Shown here one piece after another: positions 34,058-42,569 of a stretch of 64,000 nucleotides of DNA. The notes under the pieces were generated by a model that was not told the DNA's origin, did no database searches, and worked only from the letters and a program-made list of their open reading frames with translations. The position numbers and the translations under genes were made by a program. The stretch's first letter is position 1, and each line of letters starts with the position of its first letter. The stretch comes from BJHQ01 sp964654285. GTDB lineage: Bacteria > Planctomycetota > UBA11346. Where the stretch lies: assembly GCA_964654285.1 (NCBI GenBank), contig CAZZJC010000012.1, positions 1 to 64,000 of the forward strand, given 5' to 3'.

Positions 34058-34972
34058 ATGACCGATCGTGTCAAATCACCGATCCACAGTGACTTACGCG
34101 AGCTTCTGCGGCTCAATCATCTGCATATGCTCTATTTTGCCGCCGTCATGGATTACGGCGGGGTGCATTCCGCTGCCCGACATCTGGGAGTCACCGCAAC
34201 GACCGTGAGTGCCCAGATCAAGGCCCTCGAGGCGCTGGTCGGGCAGAAGCTCTTCCTGCGCCGGCGTCAGCGCCTGGTTCCGAGCCCTTTCGGCGAGCGC
34301 ATCTACATCCTCGTTTCAGCCTGGTTGGCATCAGGCCGACGGGTCCTGGCCTGTGTCGACCAGACGGCGCAGTCGCGGCAGGCGCCCCAGAACATCGGTA
34401 TCGCCGACGGCGTACCTCTTCTGGTCGCCGCACGGATCCTCAAGACGCTCAGGAATCGCATGGGTGAACGGCAGATCATCTGCCGGACCGCCAGGCACGA
34501 CACCCTGCTCGAAGAACTCACCCACCATCACCTGGATCTCGTGCTGACCGACCGGCCACCGTCCCATCGGTTCGGGGTCGAGCTGTCCACGCGTTGGATC
34601 GAGAGCAGCAGCATCGCGTGGTGCGCAGCATCCGCGCCCGCGACGGCATTCCCGGACTGCCTCCACCGCGCGGCCGTCATCCTGCCGATGCGCGGCTTTG
34701 CCATGCGCGAATCGATCGACGCCTGGTTGGCGCAGCGTGGATTGGAACCACTGGTCGTGGCGGAATGCAGCGAAAGCGCCCTGGTCAAGACCCTGGGCGC
34801 ATCGGGCATGGGCATGTTCCCGGTTCCCGCCATCGTCGCGGACCAGGTCTGTTCGCAGTATTCGGTCGTGGTCATCGGCAGGCAGGCGGGCGAGACGGAG
34901 CGCTACATGCTGGTGACGCACCAAAGCCAGCCCCTGGCGGAACTCGCTGCCAAGGAACCGGAACCCCGCTGA
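34058..34972 (+). CDS. LysR-family regulator, NhaR-like
   Basis: A 304-residue LysR-type regulator. The winged helix-turn-helix (about 17-78) reads LNHLHMLYFAAVMDYGGVHS, AARHLGVTATTVSAQIKALE and LFLRRRQRLVPSPFGE, closest in flavour to NhaR. The effector domain (about 95-295) is periplasmic-binding-protein-like. It is transcribed away from the DUF4914-purE-purK operon with a LysR-type dyad in between, so control of that operon is the simplest hypothesis. NhaR proteins sense Na+ or H+; whether this one does is unknown. It has a modest ribosome site (GGGGA). Confidence 0.88.
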   Translation: MTDRVKSPIHSDLRELLRLNHLHMLYFAAVMDYGGVHSAARHLGVTATTVSAQIKALEALVGQKLFLRRRQRLVPSPFGERIYILVSAWLASGRRVLACVDQTAQSRQAPQNIGIADGVPLLVAARILKTLRNRMGERQIICRTARHDTLLEELTHHHLDLVLTDRPPSHRFGVELSTRWIESSSIAWCAASAPATAFPDCLHRAAVILPMRGFAMRESIDAWLAQRGLEPLVVAECSESALVKTLGASGMGMFPVPAIVADQVCSQYSVVVIGRQAGETERYMLVTHQSQPLAELAAKEPEPR

Positions 34973-35347
34973 CGATTCGTCCAGGCGCGCGGCTGAAAGC
35001 GACGAGGCGCCAGGGCATCCCACCGGCAATGTGTGAAAATTTCAAAGGAATTCCCACGTGGTTGCGCGGCGAAGGCGGAGCCATCGCGCGCAGCGCTGGA
35101 GGGCTCAGACCCCGATCTCACGGTGTGGGCGCGAATTGGGGTCTTGCCAAAAAGAGAACCCGTGCATAGTGCCCCGCCCACCCAAGAACGGAGGCCCCGA
35201 GGCCGCCGATCCTCTGGGGGCCGCCGCACCGGGACAAGCCCACTGGTGCGGTCGGAATGCTGGAAGATTCCATCTTTCCGCATTCCTGGTCGAAGGGCCC
35301 ACCGCAGCCGCAAGGCTGGCTCGGCGTACAGCGCCGGGGGAGAAGAC
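34973..35347 (+). promoter_or_regulatory. 375-base leader region of the ribosomal superoperon
   Basis: Non-coding stretch between the LysR gene and rpsJ. It should contain the superoperon promoter. A weak candidate is TTGCCA (35144-35149) with CATAGT (35165-35170), spaced 15 bases, which would give a transcript with about 170 bases of 5' leader. The downstream half is rich in inverted repeats, the clearest at 35254-35286. Short open frames here lack coding character. Confidence 0.5.
35254..35286 (+). ncRNA. leader hairpin upstream of rpsJ
   Basis: An outer 7-bp stem, ggaatgc (35254-35260) with gcattcc (35280-35286), continues through small unpaired steps into ggaagat with atct-t-tcc and closes on a 3-nt loop. 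This 33-nt near-continuous hairpin lies 62 bases before the rpsJ start. In gamma-proteobacteria the S10 leader is folded and bound by L4; a comparable feedback structure here is inferred only from position. Confidence 0.4.
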
Positions 35348-35662
35348 GTGAAAGAGAAGATCAAAATCCGTCTTGAGGCATACGACCATCGTATCCTCGA
35401 CAAGGCCGCCCTCGACATCGTCGAGACCGCCAAGCGCACCGGCGCCAAAGTTGCCGGCCCCGTGCCCATCCCGACCCGGATCGAGCGCTTCACCGTCCAG
35501 CGCTCTCCGCACATCGACAAGAAGTCCCGCGAGCAGTTCGAGCTGCGCACCCACGCGCGCATCATCGAGATCATCGAACCGACCGCGAAGACCAATGAGG
35601 TCTTTAGCAAGGTCGATGTCCCTGCGGGCGTCGACATCACCATCAAACAGACCGTGAGGTGA
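35348..35662 (+). CDS. rpsJ: 30S ribosomal protein S10
   Basis: A 104-residue small-subunit protein that also acts as the NusE antitermination factor. Recognised from IKIRLEAYDHRILDKAALDI, VPIPTRIERFTVQRSPHIDK and the C-terminal VDVPAGVDITIKQ. The start is GTG 35348 with a GGGGGAGA site; in-frame sequence further upstream is non-coding leader. First gene of the superoperon; rplC follows after 4 bases. Confidence 0.97.
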   Translation: MKEKIKIRLEAYDHRILDKAALDIVETAKRTGAKVAGPVPIPTRIERFTVQRSPHIDKKSREQFELRTHARIIEIIEPTAKTNEVFSKVDVPAGVDITIKQTVR

Positions 35663-35666
35663 GCCA

Positions 35667-36299
35667 ATGCCGGTCGCACTCTACGGAACCAAAGTCGGCA
35701 TGACCCGGGTGTTCGATGGCGACATCGCCGTCCCGGTCACCGTCATCCAGTGTTCCCCCAATGAAGTCGTCGAGATCAAGACCGAGGACAAGCACGGCCA
35801 CTCCGCGCTGAAGGTCGGCGTCGGCCCGAAGCGCCGCAAGCCGAGCAAAGCGGTCGCCGGCGAGTTCAAGAAGGCCGATGTCGCGCCCCGCCGCTTCCTG
35901 CGCGAAGTGCCGGTGCCCACCGACGCCAAGGGCCAGCCGAAGGTCGAGATCAAGGCTGGTACGAAGATCACCGTCACGGTGCTCGACCAGGCCAAGCTCT
36001 GCGACGTGGTCGGCACCAACAAGGGCCGCGGCTTCGCCGGTGTGGTCAAGCGCCACAACTTCGGCGGCGCCAACGCCACCCATGGCCACATGGGGCTGCG
36101 TCGGCCCGGTTCGATCGGCTGCCGCATGGATCCGGCCCGCGTGTTCCCGGGCCAGCGCATGGCCGGCCACTGGGGCAATGAGCAGGTCACCATCAAGAAC
36201 CTCAAGATCGTGTCCATCGACGCCGAGCAGAACCTGGTGGTGGTCAAGGGCGCGATCCCCGGTCCCAACGGTGGTCTCGTGACCATCAAGCAGAATTGA
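35667..36299 (+). CDS. rplC: 50S ribosomal protein L3
   Basis: A 210-residue large-subunit protein placed near the peptidyl-transferase centre. Diagnostic are ALYGTKVGMTRVFDGD at the N-terminus and the central loop THGHMGLRRPGSIGCRMDP, followed by VFPGQRMAGHWG. It starts 4 bases after rpsJ with a GAGGTGAG site, so translation is likely coupled. Confidence 0.98.
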   Translation: MPVALYGTKVGMTRVFDGDIAVPVTVIQCSPNEVVEIKTEDKHGHSALKVGVGPKRRKPSKAVAGEFKKADVAPRRFLREVPVPTDAKGQPKVEIKAGTKITVTVLDQAKLCDVVGTNKGRGFAGVVKRHNFGGANATHGHMGLRRPGSIGCRMDPARVFPGQRMAGHWGNEQVTIKNLKIVSIDAEQNLVVVKGAIPGPNGGLVTIKQN

Positions 36300-36309
36300 G
36301 GCGACCACC

Positions 36310-36966
36310 ATGGCACAGATCACCATCTATAATGTCGACGGGGTCAAGACGGGCGAAGTCGACCTGGATCCCAACAAGCTCGACATCACCGTGCGCAAGG
36401 CCCTGTTGAAGGAAGCGCTGCTCAGCCACCTCGACGGCCTGCGTCAGGGCACCCACAAGACCAAGAAGCGTTCGGAAGTCGCTGGCGGCGGCAAGAAGCC
36501 GTGGCGCCAGAAGGGCACCGGTCGCGCCCGCCAGGGTTCGACCCGCAGCCCGCAGTGGGTCGGCGGCGGCCACGCCAAGACCATCGAGCCGCGCGACTAT
36601 GCCTGGCGCATGCCGCTCAACCAGCGCCGCATCGCGACCCTGAGTTCGCTCCGGCGCCAGCTCGAAGCCGGCAAGATCAGTGCGGTCGACGGCCTCGAAG
36701 GCGCCACCGACAGCAAGCCGCGGACCACCGCGATCGCCAAGTTCCTCAAGAAGATCGGCCTCGAAGGCCGGCGCTCCCTCCTGGTCAGCGAAGGGCTCAA
36801 GGACAACCTCGTCCTCAGCGTGCGGAACCTCGACAAGGTCCACCTGGAGGAGCGCCGCAACCTGAATGCCGGCCTCATCCTGCGCCATGGCAACCTGATC
36901 TTCACCAAGGGGGCGCTCGACGCCCTGGTCAAGGATCTGGGCGACGCCCAGGTCGAGGGAAAGTGA
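36310..36966 (+). CDS. rplD: 50S ribosomal protein L4
   Basis: A 218-residue protein lining the peptide exit tunnel. The conserved internal loop reads KKPWRQKGTGRARQGSTRSP then QWVGGG. In many bacteria L4 also represses its own operon at the S10 leader, which makes the hairpin upstream of rpsJ relevant. The N-terminus (ITIYNVDGVKTGEVDLD) is standard. Confidence 0.97.
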   Translation: MAQITIYNVDGVKTGEVDLDPNKLDITVRKALLKEALLSHLDGLRQGTHKTKKRSEVAGGGKKPWRQKGTGRARQGSTRSPQWVGGGHAKTIEPRDYAWRMPLNQRRIATLSSLRRQLEAGKISAVDGLEGATDSKPRTTAIAKFLKKIGLEGRRSLLVSEGLKDNLVLSVRNLDKVHLEERRNLNAGLILRHGNLIFTKGALDALVKDLGDAQVEGK

Positions 36967-36973
36967 GGCAGCC

Positions 36974-37255
36974 ATGAACCCCTACGAGATCATCAAGCGT
37001 CCGGTGGTGACCGAGAAGTCGACCTACGCCCAGAACAAGCTGGGCCGGTACACCTTCGAAGTCCACACCTCCGCCACCAAGACCCAGATCAAAGATGCGG
37101 TCGAGACCCTCTTCAAGGTCAAGGTCGCCGCGGTCAACACCATGAACGTCCGTGGTAAGCTCCGCCGCATGCGCGTCGGCATCCCGGGCACGACTCCGGC
37201 CTGGAAGAAGGCGATCGTCAAGCTGATCGCCGGCCAGAAGATCGAAGGGATGTGA
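36974..37255 (+). CDS. rplW: 50S ribosomal protein L23
   Basis: A 93-residue protein at the tunnel exit, docking site for trigger factor and SRP. Recognised by YEIIKRPVVTEKSTYAQNK and YTFEVHTSATKTQIKDAVET, and the basic loop VRGKLRRMRVG. Spaced 7 bases from rplD and 4 from rplB. Confidence 0.97.
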   Translation: MNPYEIIKRPVVTEKSTYAQNKLGRYTFEVHTSATKTQIKDAVETLFKVKVAAVNTMNVRGKLRRMRVGIPGTTPAWKKAIVKLIAGQKIEGM

Positions 37256-37259
37256 CGCC

Positions 37260-38108
37260 ATGCCATATCGTCCCCTCCACAATGCTTCGGCCGGTGCGCG
37301 GCACGCCACCATCCCGGACTTCGCCGAGATCACCAAGGGCAAGCCCGAGAAGAGCCTGACGGTCAAGATCCCGTACCGCGCCGGCCGCAACTGGCAGGGC
37401 AGGATCACCTGCCGCCACAAGGGCGGCCGCCATGACCGCCAGTACCGCTGCGTCGACTTCAAGCGCCGCAAGCTCGACATCGTCGGCACCGTGCGCGGGA
37501 TCGAATACGATCCGTACCGCAACTGCCGCATCGCCTACCTCACCTATGCCGATGGCGAAAAGGCCTACATCATCGCGGCCAAGGACCTGGCCGTGGGTGC
37601 GCAGGTGGTCAGCTACTCCGGCGAGGGCGACCCCAACGTCGGCAACTGCTTCGAACTTCGTTTCATCCCCCAGGGTCTTGCGGTCCACAACGTGGAACTC
37701 AACCCCGGGCGCGGCGGCCAGCTCGCCCGCTCCGCCGGCACCTTCGCCCGGCTGATGGCGATCGACGGCGACTTCGCCATCCTCGCCCTGCCTTCCGGCG
37801 AATTGCGCAAGGTCCTGGCCAAGTGCCGCGCGACGATCGGTGAAGTCGGCCGCGCCGACGCCAACGTCCGCAACATCGGCAAGGCCGGGCGCAACCGCTG
37901 GCTCGGCGTGCGTCCGACCGTGCGCGGCAACGCGATGAACCCGATCGCCCACCCGCTGGGTGGTGGCGAAGGTCATACCAACGGCGGCCGTCAGCACTGC
38001 TCGCCGTGGGGCCTGCGCGAAGGCACCAAGACGCGCAACAAGAAGCATAAGAGCAACATCTTCATCATCCGCCGCCGCGACGGCCGTACCATGACCAGCG
38101 AGAAGTGA
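37260..38108 (+). CDS. rplB: 50S ribosomal protein L2
   Basis: A 282-residue protein essential for subunit association and peptidyl transfer. RNWQGRITCRHKGGRHDRQY marks the N-terminal OB fold, and GEGHTNGGRQHCSPWG carries the conserved C-terminal histidine region. RGNAMNPIAHPLGG is also standard. Follows rplW by 4 bases. Confidence 0.98.
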   Translation: MPYRPLHNASAGARHATIPDFAEITKGKPEKSLTVKIPYRAGRNWQGRITCRHKGGRHDRQYRCVDFKRRKLDIVGTVRGIEYDPYRNCRIAYLTYADGEKAYIIAAKDLAVGAQVVSYSGEGDPNVGNCFELRFIPQGLAVHNVELNPGRGGQLARSAGTFARLMAIDGDFAILALPSGELRKVLAKCRATIGEVGRADANVRNIGKAGRNRWLGVRPTVRGNAMNPIAHPLGGGEGHTNGGRQHCSPWGLREGTKTRNKKHKSNIFIIRRRDGRTMTSEK

Positions 38109-38111
38109 CGC

Positions 38112-38393
38112 ATGAGCCGCTCCTCACGTAAAGGCCCGTACCTCGACCTGAAGCTCCTCTCCAAGGTGGAGAAGCAGAAGGCAGGCAGCGCCCGGACCCC
38201 GATCAAGACCTGGTCCCGTTCCTGCACCGTGGTGCCCGATTTCATCGGCCACACCTTCTCGGTGCACAACGGCAAGGGCTTCCAGCAGGTGTTCGTGACC
38301 GACAACATGGTCGGGCATAAGCTCGGCGAATTCGCGGTGACCCGCACCTTCCGCGGCCACAGCGGGGCCAAGAAAGAGGAGGAGAAGAAATGA
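38112..38393 (+). CDS. rpsS: 30S ribosomal protein S19
   Basis: A 93-residue protein of the 30S head that pairs with S13. SRKGPYLDLKLLSKVEKQK, TWSRSCTVVPDFIGHTFSVH and VGHKLGEFAVTRTFRGHSG are characteristic. The C-terminus overlaps the start of rplV by 4 bases (ATGA). Confidence 0.97.
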   Translation: MSRSSRKGPYLDLKLLSKVEKQKAGSARTPIKTWSRSCTVVPDFIGHTFSVHNGKGFQQVFVTDNMVGHKLGEFAVTRTFRGHSGAKKEEEKK

Positions 38394-38812
38394 GCCAGGT
38401 GAGCTACCAGGCGATCACCCGCAATGCGCGCATCAGCCCGCGCAAGGCGATCCTCTCTGCCGGCCTGATCCGCGGCAAGCGGGTCGAGGACGCGGTGAAC
38501 ATCCTCGGATTCGAACTCAAGCGCGGTTCCAACTTCGTGCGCAAGACCCTCGAGAGCGCGGTGGCCAACGCTGCGGTCCAGGGCGGCGCCGATCCGATGG
38601 ATCTGGTCGTGGTCGAGGCCCGGGTCGACAAGGGGCTTTCGATCAGCCGCTTCCGGCCCCAGGCCAAAGGCCGGGCGCATGCGCGCGTGAAGCGCTGCTG
38701 CCACATCCTCATCAAGGTGGCCAAGCAGGCGGCGGAAGCCAAACCGGCGCGAACCCCCAAGCGGGCTGCTGCAACCGCGACGGCCGACGCCAAGACAGGT
38801 CAGGAAGGCTGA
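38390..38812 (+). CDS. rplV: 50S ribosomal protein L22
   Basis: A 140-residue tunnel protein. The core ARISPRKAILSAGLIRGK and SRFRPQAKGRAHARVKRCCH is standard. The C-terminus carries an extra Lys/Ala/Thr-rich tail of about 25 residues beyond the usual 110-115, a common lineage-specific extension. The start overlaps rpsS; rpsC begins one base after the stop. Confidence 0.96.
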   Translation: MSQVSYQAITRNARISPRKAILSAGLIRGKRVEDAVNILGFELKRGSNFVRKTLESAVANAAVQGGADPMDLVVVEARVDKGLSISRFRPQAKGRAHARVKRCCHILIKVAKQAAEAKPARTPKRAAATATADAKTGQEG

Positions 38813-38813
38813 T

Positions 38814-39458
38814 ATGGGCCACAAGATCAATCCCCTCGGCTTCCGCATCGGGATCACCGAACCGCAGCGCAGCACCTGGTACGCCAAGGGCGGCCGCTAC
38901 GCCCAGCTCGTCATCCAGGACGAGAAGATCCGCACCTACCTCAAGGAGCGCTTCTACTCGGCCGCGATCGAGAAGATCCTCATCGAGCGCAAGGCCGAAC
39001 GCGTCGTCGTCACCCTCCATGCCGGCCGTCCCGGCGTGATCATCGGCAAGCGCGGTTCCGAGATCGAAGGCCTGACCAAGCACCTGGAAAAGGTCGCGGG
39101 AACGCCGGTCAAGATCAACATCATGGAAGTGCGCAAGCCCGATGTGTGCGCCCAGCTGGTCGCCGAAAACGTCGCCGAGCAGCTCGAACGCCGCGGCTCC
39201 TTCCGCCGCGCCATGAAGCGCGCGGTCGAGAACGCGATGCGCGAGGGCGCCAAGGGCGTCAACGTCAAGATCAGCGGCCGCCTGGGTGGCGCCGAGATCG
39301 CCCGGGTCGAGAACGACATGCAGGGCTCGGTGCCCCTCAACAGCCTGAACACCAAGATCGACTACGGCTATGCCATCGCCAAGACCACCTACGGCACCAT
39401 CGGGGTGCGGGTGTGGATCAACCATGGCAAGTACAGCGACCTGAAGCAGGACAACTGA
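38814..39458 (+). CDS. rpsC: 30S ribosomal protein S3
   Basis: A 214-residue protein at the mRNA entry tunnel. It has GHKINPLGFRIGITEPQRST, the KH-domain loop GRPGVIIGKRGSEIEGL, and the C-terminal KISGRLGGAEIARVEN followed by TTYGTIGVRVWI. Length is normal, without a long tail. Confidence 0.98.
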   Translation: MGHKINPLGFRIGITEPQRSTWYAKGGRYAQLVIQDEKIRTYLKERFYSAAIEKILIERKAERVVVTLHAGRPGVIIGKRGSEIEGLTKHLEKVAGTPVKINIMEVRKPDVCAQLVAENVAEQLERRGSFRRAMKRAVENAMREGAKGVNVKISGRLGGAEIARVENDMQGSVPLNSLNTKIDYGYAIAKTTYGTIGVRVWINHGKYSDLKQDN

Positions 39459-39464
39459 ACCGCC

Positions 39465-39890
39465 ATGCCCCTCCTCCCCGCCCGCGTCAAATTCCGCAAG
39501 CAGCACACCCGTGGCTGGCGCCTCGACCACGTCGCCGGAACCGGCAATGAACTGTCGTTCGGCGACTTCGGCCTCCAGGCCCTGGAGAGCGGCAAGATCA
39601 CCGCACGCCAGCTCGAAGCCGCCCGCGTCACCGCCTCCCACTACCTGGGCCGTTCGGGCAAGATGTGGGTCCGCATCTTCCCCCACACCCCGGTGACCAA
39701 GCATCCCGCCGAGTCGCGCATGGGTTCGGGCAAGGGCGAGGTCGAGTACTGGGCCTCCTTCCTGGATGCCGGCACCGTCATGTTCGAATTCGCCGGAATC
39801 ACCGAGGACATGGCGCGCGAGGCCATGCGCCGGCAGGCCTTCAAGCTGCCCCTCCGCTGCCGGCTCATCAAGCGCCGCGCCATCGCCTGA
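39465..39890 (+). CDS. rplP: 50S ribosomal protein L16
   Basis: A 141-residue protein at the A-site side of the 50S subunit. VKFRKQHTRGWRLDHVAGTG, then WVRIFPHTPVTKHPAESRMG and GSGKGEVEYWASFLDAGTVM are conserved. Starts 6 bases after rpsC. Confidence 0.97.
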   Translation: MPLLPARVKFRKQHTRGWRLDHVAGTGNELSFGDFGLQALESGKITARQLEAARVTASHYLGRSGKMWVRIFPHTPVTKHPAESRMGSGKGEVEYWASFLDAGTVMFEFAGITEDMAREAMRRQAFKLPLRCRLIKRRAIA

Positions 39891-39909
39891 AGGGACAAGG
39901 ACAATCCGC

Positions 39910-40116
39910 ATGAAAAAGAATGCCAAGGCCGACCTGCGCGCGAAAAGCGTCGATGAACTCAAGAAGGAGATCGTCGAACTGCGTGGCACGATGCTCAAGG
40001 CCCGCTTCGCCCAGTCCCTTGAGGGCAAGGCCATGGGCGTGAAGTACCGCAACCTCCGCCGCCAGATCGCCCGCCTGAACACCATCATCACGCAGAAGCA
40101 GAAGGCCGCCCCATGA
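39910..40116 (+). CDS. rpmC: 50S ribosomal protein L29
   Basis: A 68-residue helical-hairpin protein near the tunnel exit. The pattern LRAKSVDELKKEIVELRGTM followed by LRRQIARLNTIITQK identifies it. ATG 39910 follows an AAGGGACAAGGA site; an upstream in-frame start would overlap rplP. The stop overlaps the start of rpsQ by 4 bases. Confidence 0.95.
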   Translation: MKKNAKADLRAKSVDELKKEIVELRGTMLKARFAQSLEGKAMGVKYRNLRRQIARLNTIITQKQKAAP

Positions 40117-40409
40117 GCGAAGTGAATGCCCCGGCCGCCCCCGCCGCCGAAACCGAGGACAAGGTCCTGCGCAAGCGCGTGATCGGCATCGTCTCCTCGG
40201 ACAAGATGCTCAAGACCCGGGTCGTCTCGGTCACCGAGATGTTCCGCCACGCGAAGTACGGCAAGTACATCAAGCGGACCCAGAAGTTCCACGTCCACGA
40301 TGAACGGAACGACGCCAAGGTCGGCGACAAGGTGCTCATCACCGAGACCCGTCCGCTCTCCAAAACCAAGCGCTGGCGCCTGATCAAGGTGCTGGAACGC
40401 GCCCTCTGA
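40113..40409 (+). CDS. rpsQ: 30S ribosomal protein S17
   Basis: A 98-residue OB-fold protein binding 16S rRNA. It has RVIGIVSSDKMLKTRVVSVT, KYIKRTQKFHVHDERND and VGDKVLITETRPLSKTKRW. An N-terminal Ala/Glu-rich extension of about 20 residues precedes the core. Starts within the rpmC stop. Confidence 0.97.
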   Translation: MSEVNAPAAPAAETEDKVLRKRVIGIVSSDKMLKTRVVSVTEMFRHAKYGKYIKRTQKFHVHDERNDAKVGDKVLITETRPLSKTKRWRLIKVLERAL

Positions 40410-40434
40410 AGCCAGGCAGGAACAGGAAAACCCC

Positions 40435-40803
40435 ATGATCCAGATGCAATCCTGGCTCGATGTCGCCGACAATTCCGGCGCGAAGCGTGCCATGTGCGTG
40501 AAGGTCCTCGGCGGATCCAAGCGCCGCTACGCCACCATCGGCGACATCATCGTGGTCGCGATCAAGAAGGCGATCCCGACCAGCGAAGTGAAGCAGAAGA
40601 CCGTGTGCAAGGCGGTGATCGTGCGCATCAAGCACCCGATCAAGCGCGAAGATGGCAGCACGGTGCGCTTCGACTCGAACGCGGTCGTCCTCATCGACGA
40701 TGAGAAGAACCCCAAGGGCACCCGCATCTTCGGCCCCGTCGCCCGCGAACTGCGCGCGCGCAACTACATGAAGATCATCAGTCTCGCTCCGGAAGTCGTT
40801 TGA
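40435..40803 (+). CDS. rplN: 50S ribosomal protein L14
   Basis: A 122-residue protein at the subunit interface. MIQMQSWLDVADNSGAKRAM is the conserved start, with VKQKTVCKAVIVRIKHPI, FDSNAVVLIDDEKNPKGTRI and GPVARELR. Standard length. Confidence 0.98.
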   Translation: MIQMQSWLDVADNSGAKRAMCVKVLGGSKRRYATIGDIIVVAIKKAIPTSEVKQKTVCKAVIVRIKHPIKREDGSTVRFDSNAVVLIDDEKNPKGTRIFGPVARELRARNYMKIISLAPEVV

Positions 40804-40842
40804 GAGCGGCCTGACGGAAACCAAGGATCGAAGGACAGCCCT

Positions 40843-41220
40843 ATGCCCAGCCGATTGAAGAAACCCCGCCCGGATAAGATCCCGAAGTGCCACGTGCACG
40901 TCGGTGACAAGATCGTCGTCCGCTCTGGCGATGCCAAGGGCAAGACCGGCACCGTGATCAAGGTGTGGCCGATGAAGCAGCGCGCCCTGATCGAAGGCGA
41001 GGCTGCCCTCTATGACACCCGCCATGTCCGCGCCAACCCGCAGGCGAATGTCGAAGGCGGGCGCATCCGCCGCCTCAAGCCGATCCACCTCGCCAAGCTC
41101 GCCCTGGTCGATCCGACGACCAGCAAGCCCACGCGGGTCCGGCGCGAACGCACCGACGCCGGCGTCGTCCGGGTCGCGGTGAAGAGCAAGCACCGGTTTG
41201 AGAACTCCGCTCGTCCCTGA
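40843..41220 (+). CDS. rplX: 50S ribosomal protein L24
   Basis: A 125-residue early assembly protein. The KOW motif VGDKIVVRSGDAKGKTGTVI is clear, and PIHLAKLALVDPTTSKPTRV follows. It is longer than E. coli L24 (104) with extra basic residues at both ends. Confidence 0.95.
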   Translation: MPSRLKKPRPDKIPKCHVHVGDKIVVRSGDAKGKTGTVIKVWPMKQRALIEGEAALYDTRHVRANPQANVEGGRIRRLKPIHLAKLALVDPTTSKPTRVRRERTDAGVVRVAVKSKHRFENSARP

Positions 41221-41243
41221 TCCCACTCAACGAAGATCCACCC

Positions 41244-41798
41244 ATGGCCACCCAGTTGCAGAAGACAACCCGCGCGATCTACAACGAGCGTCTGCCCGAA
41301 CTGCTGAAGAAGCACGGGATCAAGAACCGCCTCGCCGGGCCGCGCATCGTCAAGGTCACCCTCAGCATGGGCGTCGGCCGCGCGGTGCAGAACGGCGAGA
41401 TCCTGAACATCGTCGCCGAGCATCTGTCGCTCATCGCCGGCCAGCGCGTCACCGTGACCAAGGCGCGCAAGGCGGTCGCCAACTTCCGCACCCGCATCGG
41501 GGTCAAGGTCGGCTGCTATGTCACCCTGCGTGGTGAACGTCAGTGGGCTTTCCTCGACAAGCTGGTCAACCTCGCGATCCCGCGTATCCGCGACTTCCGC
41601 GGATTGTCGCCCAAGGGCTTCGACGGTCGGGGCAACTACAACATGGGTCTGCGCGAGCAGGCGCTCTTCCATGAGATCCAGCTGGAAAAGCTTGAGCACA
41701 ACCAGGGTCTCAACATCTCCATCGCGATCAGCAACAGCGACGACGCCAAGTCGCTCGAACTGCTGAAGGCGATCGGCTTCCCCTTCCGCGATCGCTGA
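41244..41798 (+). CDS. rplE: 50S ribosomal protein L5
   Basis: A 184-residue protein binding 5S rRNA and contacting the P-site tRNA. PRIVKVTLSMGVGRAVQNGE, GVKVGCYVTLRGERQWAFLD, PRIRDFRGLSPKGFDGRGNY and LLKAIGFPFRD are typical. Confidence 0.98.
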   Translation: MATQLQKTTRAIYNERLPELLKKHGIKNRLAGPRIVKVTLSMGVGRAVQNGEILNIVAEHLSLIAGQRVTVTKARKAVANFRTRIGVKVGCYVTLRGERQWAFLDKLVNLAIPRIRDFRGLSPKGFDGRGNYNMGLREQALFHEIQLEKLEHNQGLNISIAISNSDDAKSLELLKAIGFPFRDR

Positions 41799-41810
41799 GC
41801 CGGAGCAACC

Positions 41811-42116
41811 ATGGCCAAGACCAGCACCGTCAACCGCAATACCGAGCGCATCAAGCTCGTCGCCAAGCAGAAGGCGAAGCGCGACGCCCTGCGCGCGCGC
41901 TCCAAGGATCTCAAGCTGACCCTCGAGGAGCGCATGGAGGCCCGTGCCGCCCTCGACCTGCTGCCCAAGGACGGCTCGGCGACGCGGATCAAGAACCGCT
42001 GCCTGCTGACCGGCCGCAGCCACGCCTATCTGCGCAAGTTCGGCGTCTGCCGCAACGCGCTGCGTGTCCTCGTGCACCAGGGCAGCCTGCCCGGCGTGCG
42101 CAAGGCCTCGTGGTGA
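41811..42116 (+). CDS. rpsN: 30S ribosomal protein S14 (long, zinc-free type)
   Basis: A 101-residue S14 of the long E. coli-like class. NRCLLTGRSHAYLRKFGVCR and the C-terminal LPGVRKASW identify it. The CxxC zinc pairs of the short class are absent. Confidence 0.97.
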   Translation: MAKTSTVNRNTERIKLVAKQKAKRDALRARSKDLKLTLEERMEARAALDLLPKDGSATRIKNRCLLTGRSHAYLRKFGVCRNALRVLVHQGSLPGVRKASW

Positions 42117-42150
42117 GCCGGAAATACCAGGATTAACAGGTACCAACCAC

Positions 42151-42549
42151 ATGAGCCAGACCGACCCCATCGCCGACCTGCTGACTGTCATCCGCAACGG
42201 CGTCCTCGCCAACAAGGCCACGGTCTCCGTGCCCTGGTCGCAGGTGAAGCAGGGCATCGCCCAGGTTCTCAAGGATGAAGGCTACCTGTCGCGCATCGAC
42301 GTGCTCGACACCAAGCCGGCCAAGACCCTCCAGGTGGTGCTCAAGTACGCCGACACTGGCGAGCCGGTCATCCACGACATCACCCGCGTCAGCACCCCCG
42401 GCCGCCGGCTCTACGCCGGCCGCAAAGAGCTGAAGCCGATCATCCGCGGCTTCGGCGTCTCCATCGTCTCCACCTCGCAGGGCATCCTGTCCGACCGCGC
42501 CTGCCGTCAGCGCAAGCTCGGCGGCGAAGTGCTGTGCGTCGTCAAGTGA
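42151..42549 (+). CDS. rpsH: 30S ribosomal protein S8
   Basis: A 132-residue core assembly protein. DPIADLLTVIRNGVLANK at the N-terminus and STSQGILSDRACRQRKLGGE near the end are diagnostic. ATG 42151 is preceded by a weak purine stretch; an upstream in-frame start would run into rpsN. In E. coli S8 represses the spc block, but no S8-site mimic is recognisable here by eye. Confidence 0.97.
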   Translation: MSQTDPIADLLTVIRNGVLANKATVSVPWSQVKQGIAQVLKDEGYLSRIDVLDTKPAKTLQVVLKYADTGEPVIHDITRVSTPGRRLYAGRKELKPIIRGFGVSIVSTSQGILSDRACRQRKLGGEVLCVVK

Positions 42550-42569
42550 CCGGAAGCTAAGGAACCCCC

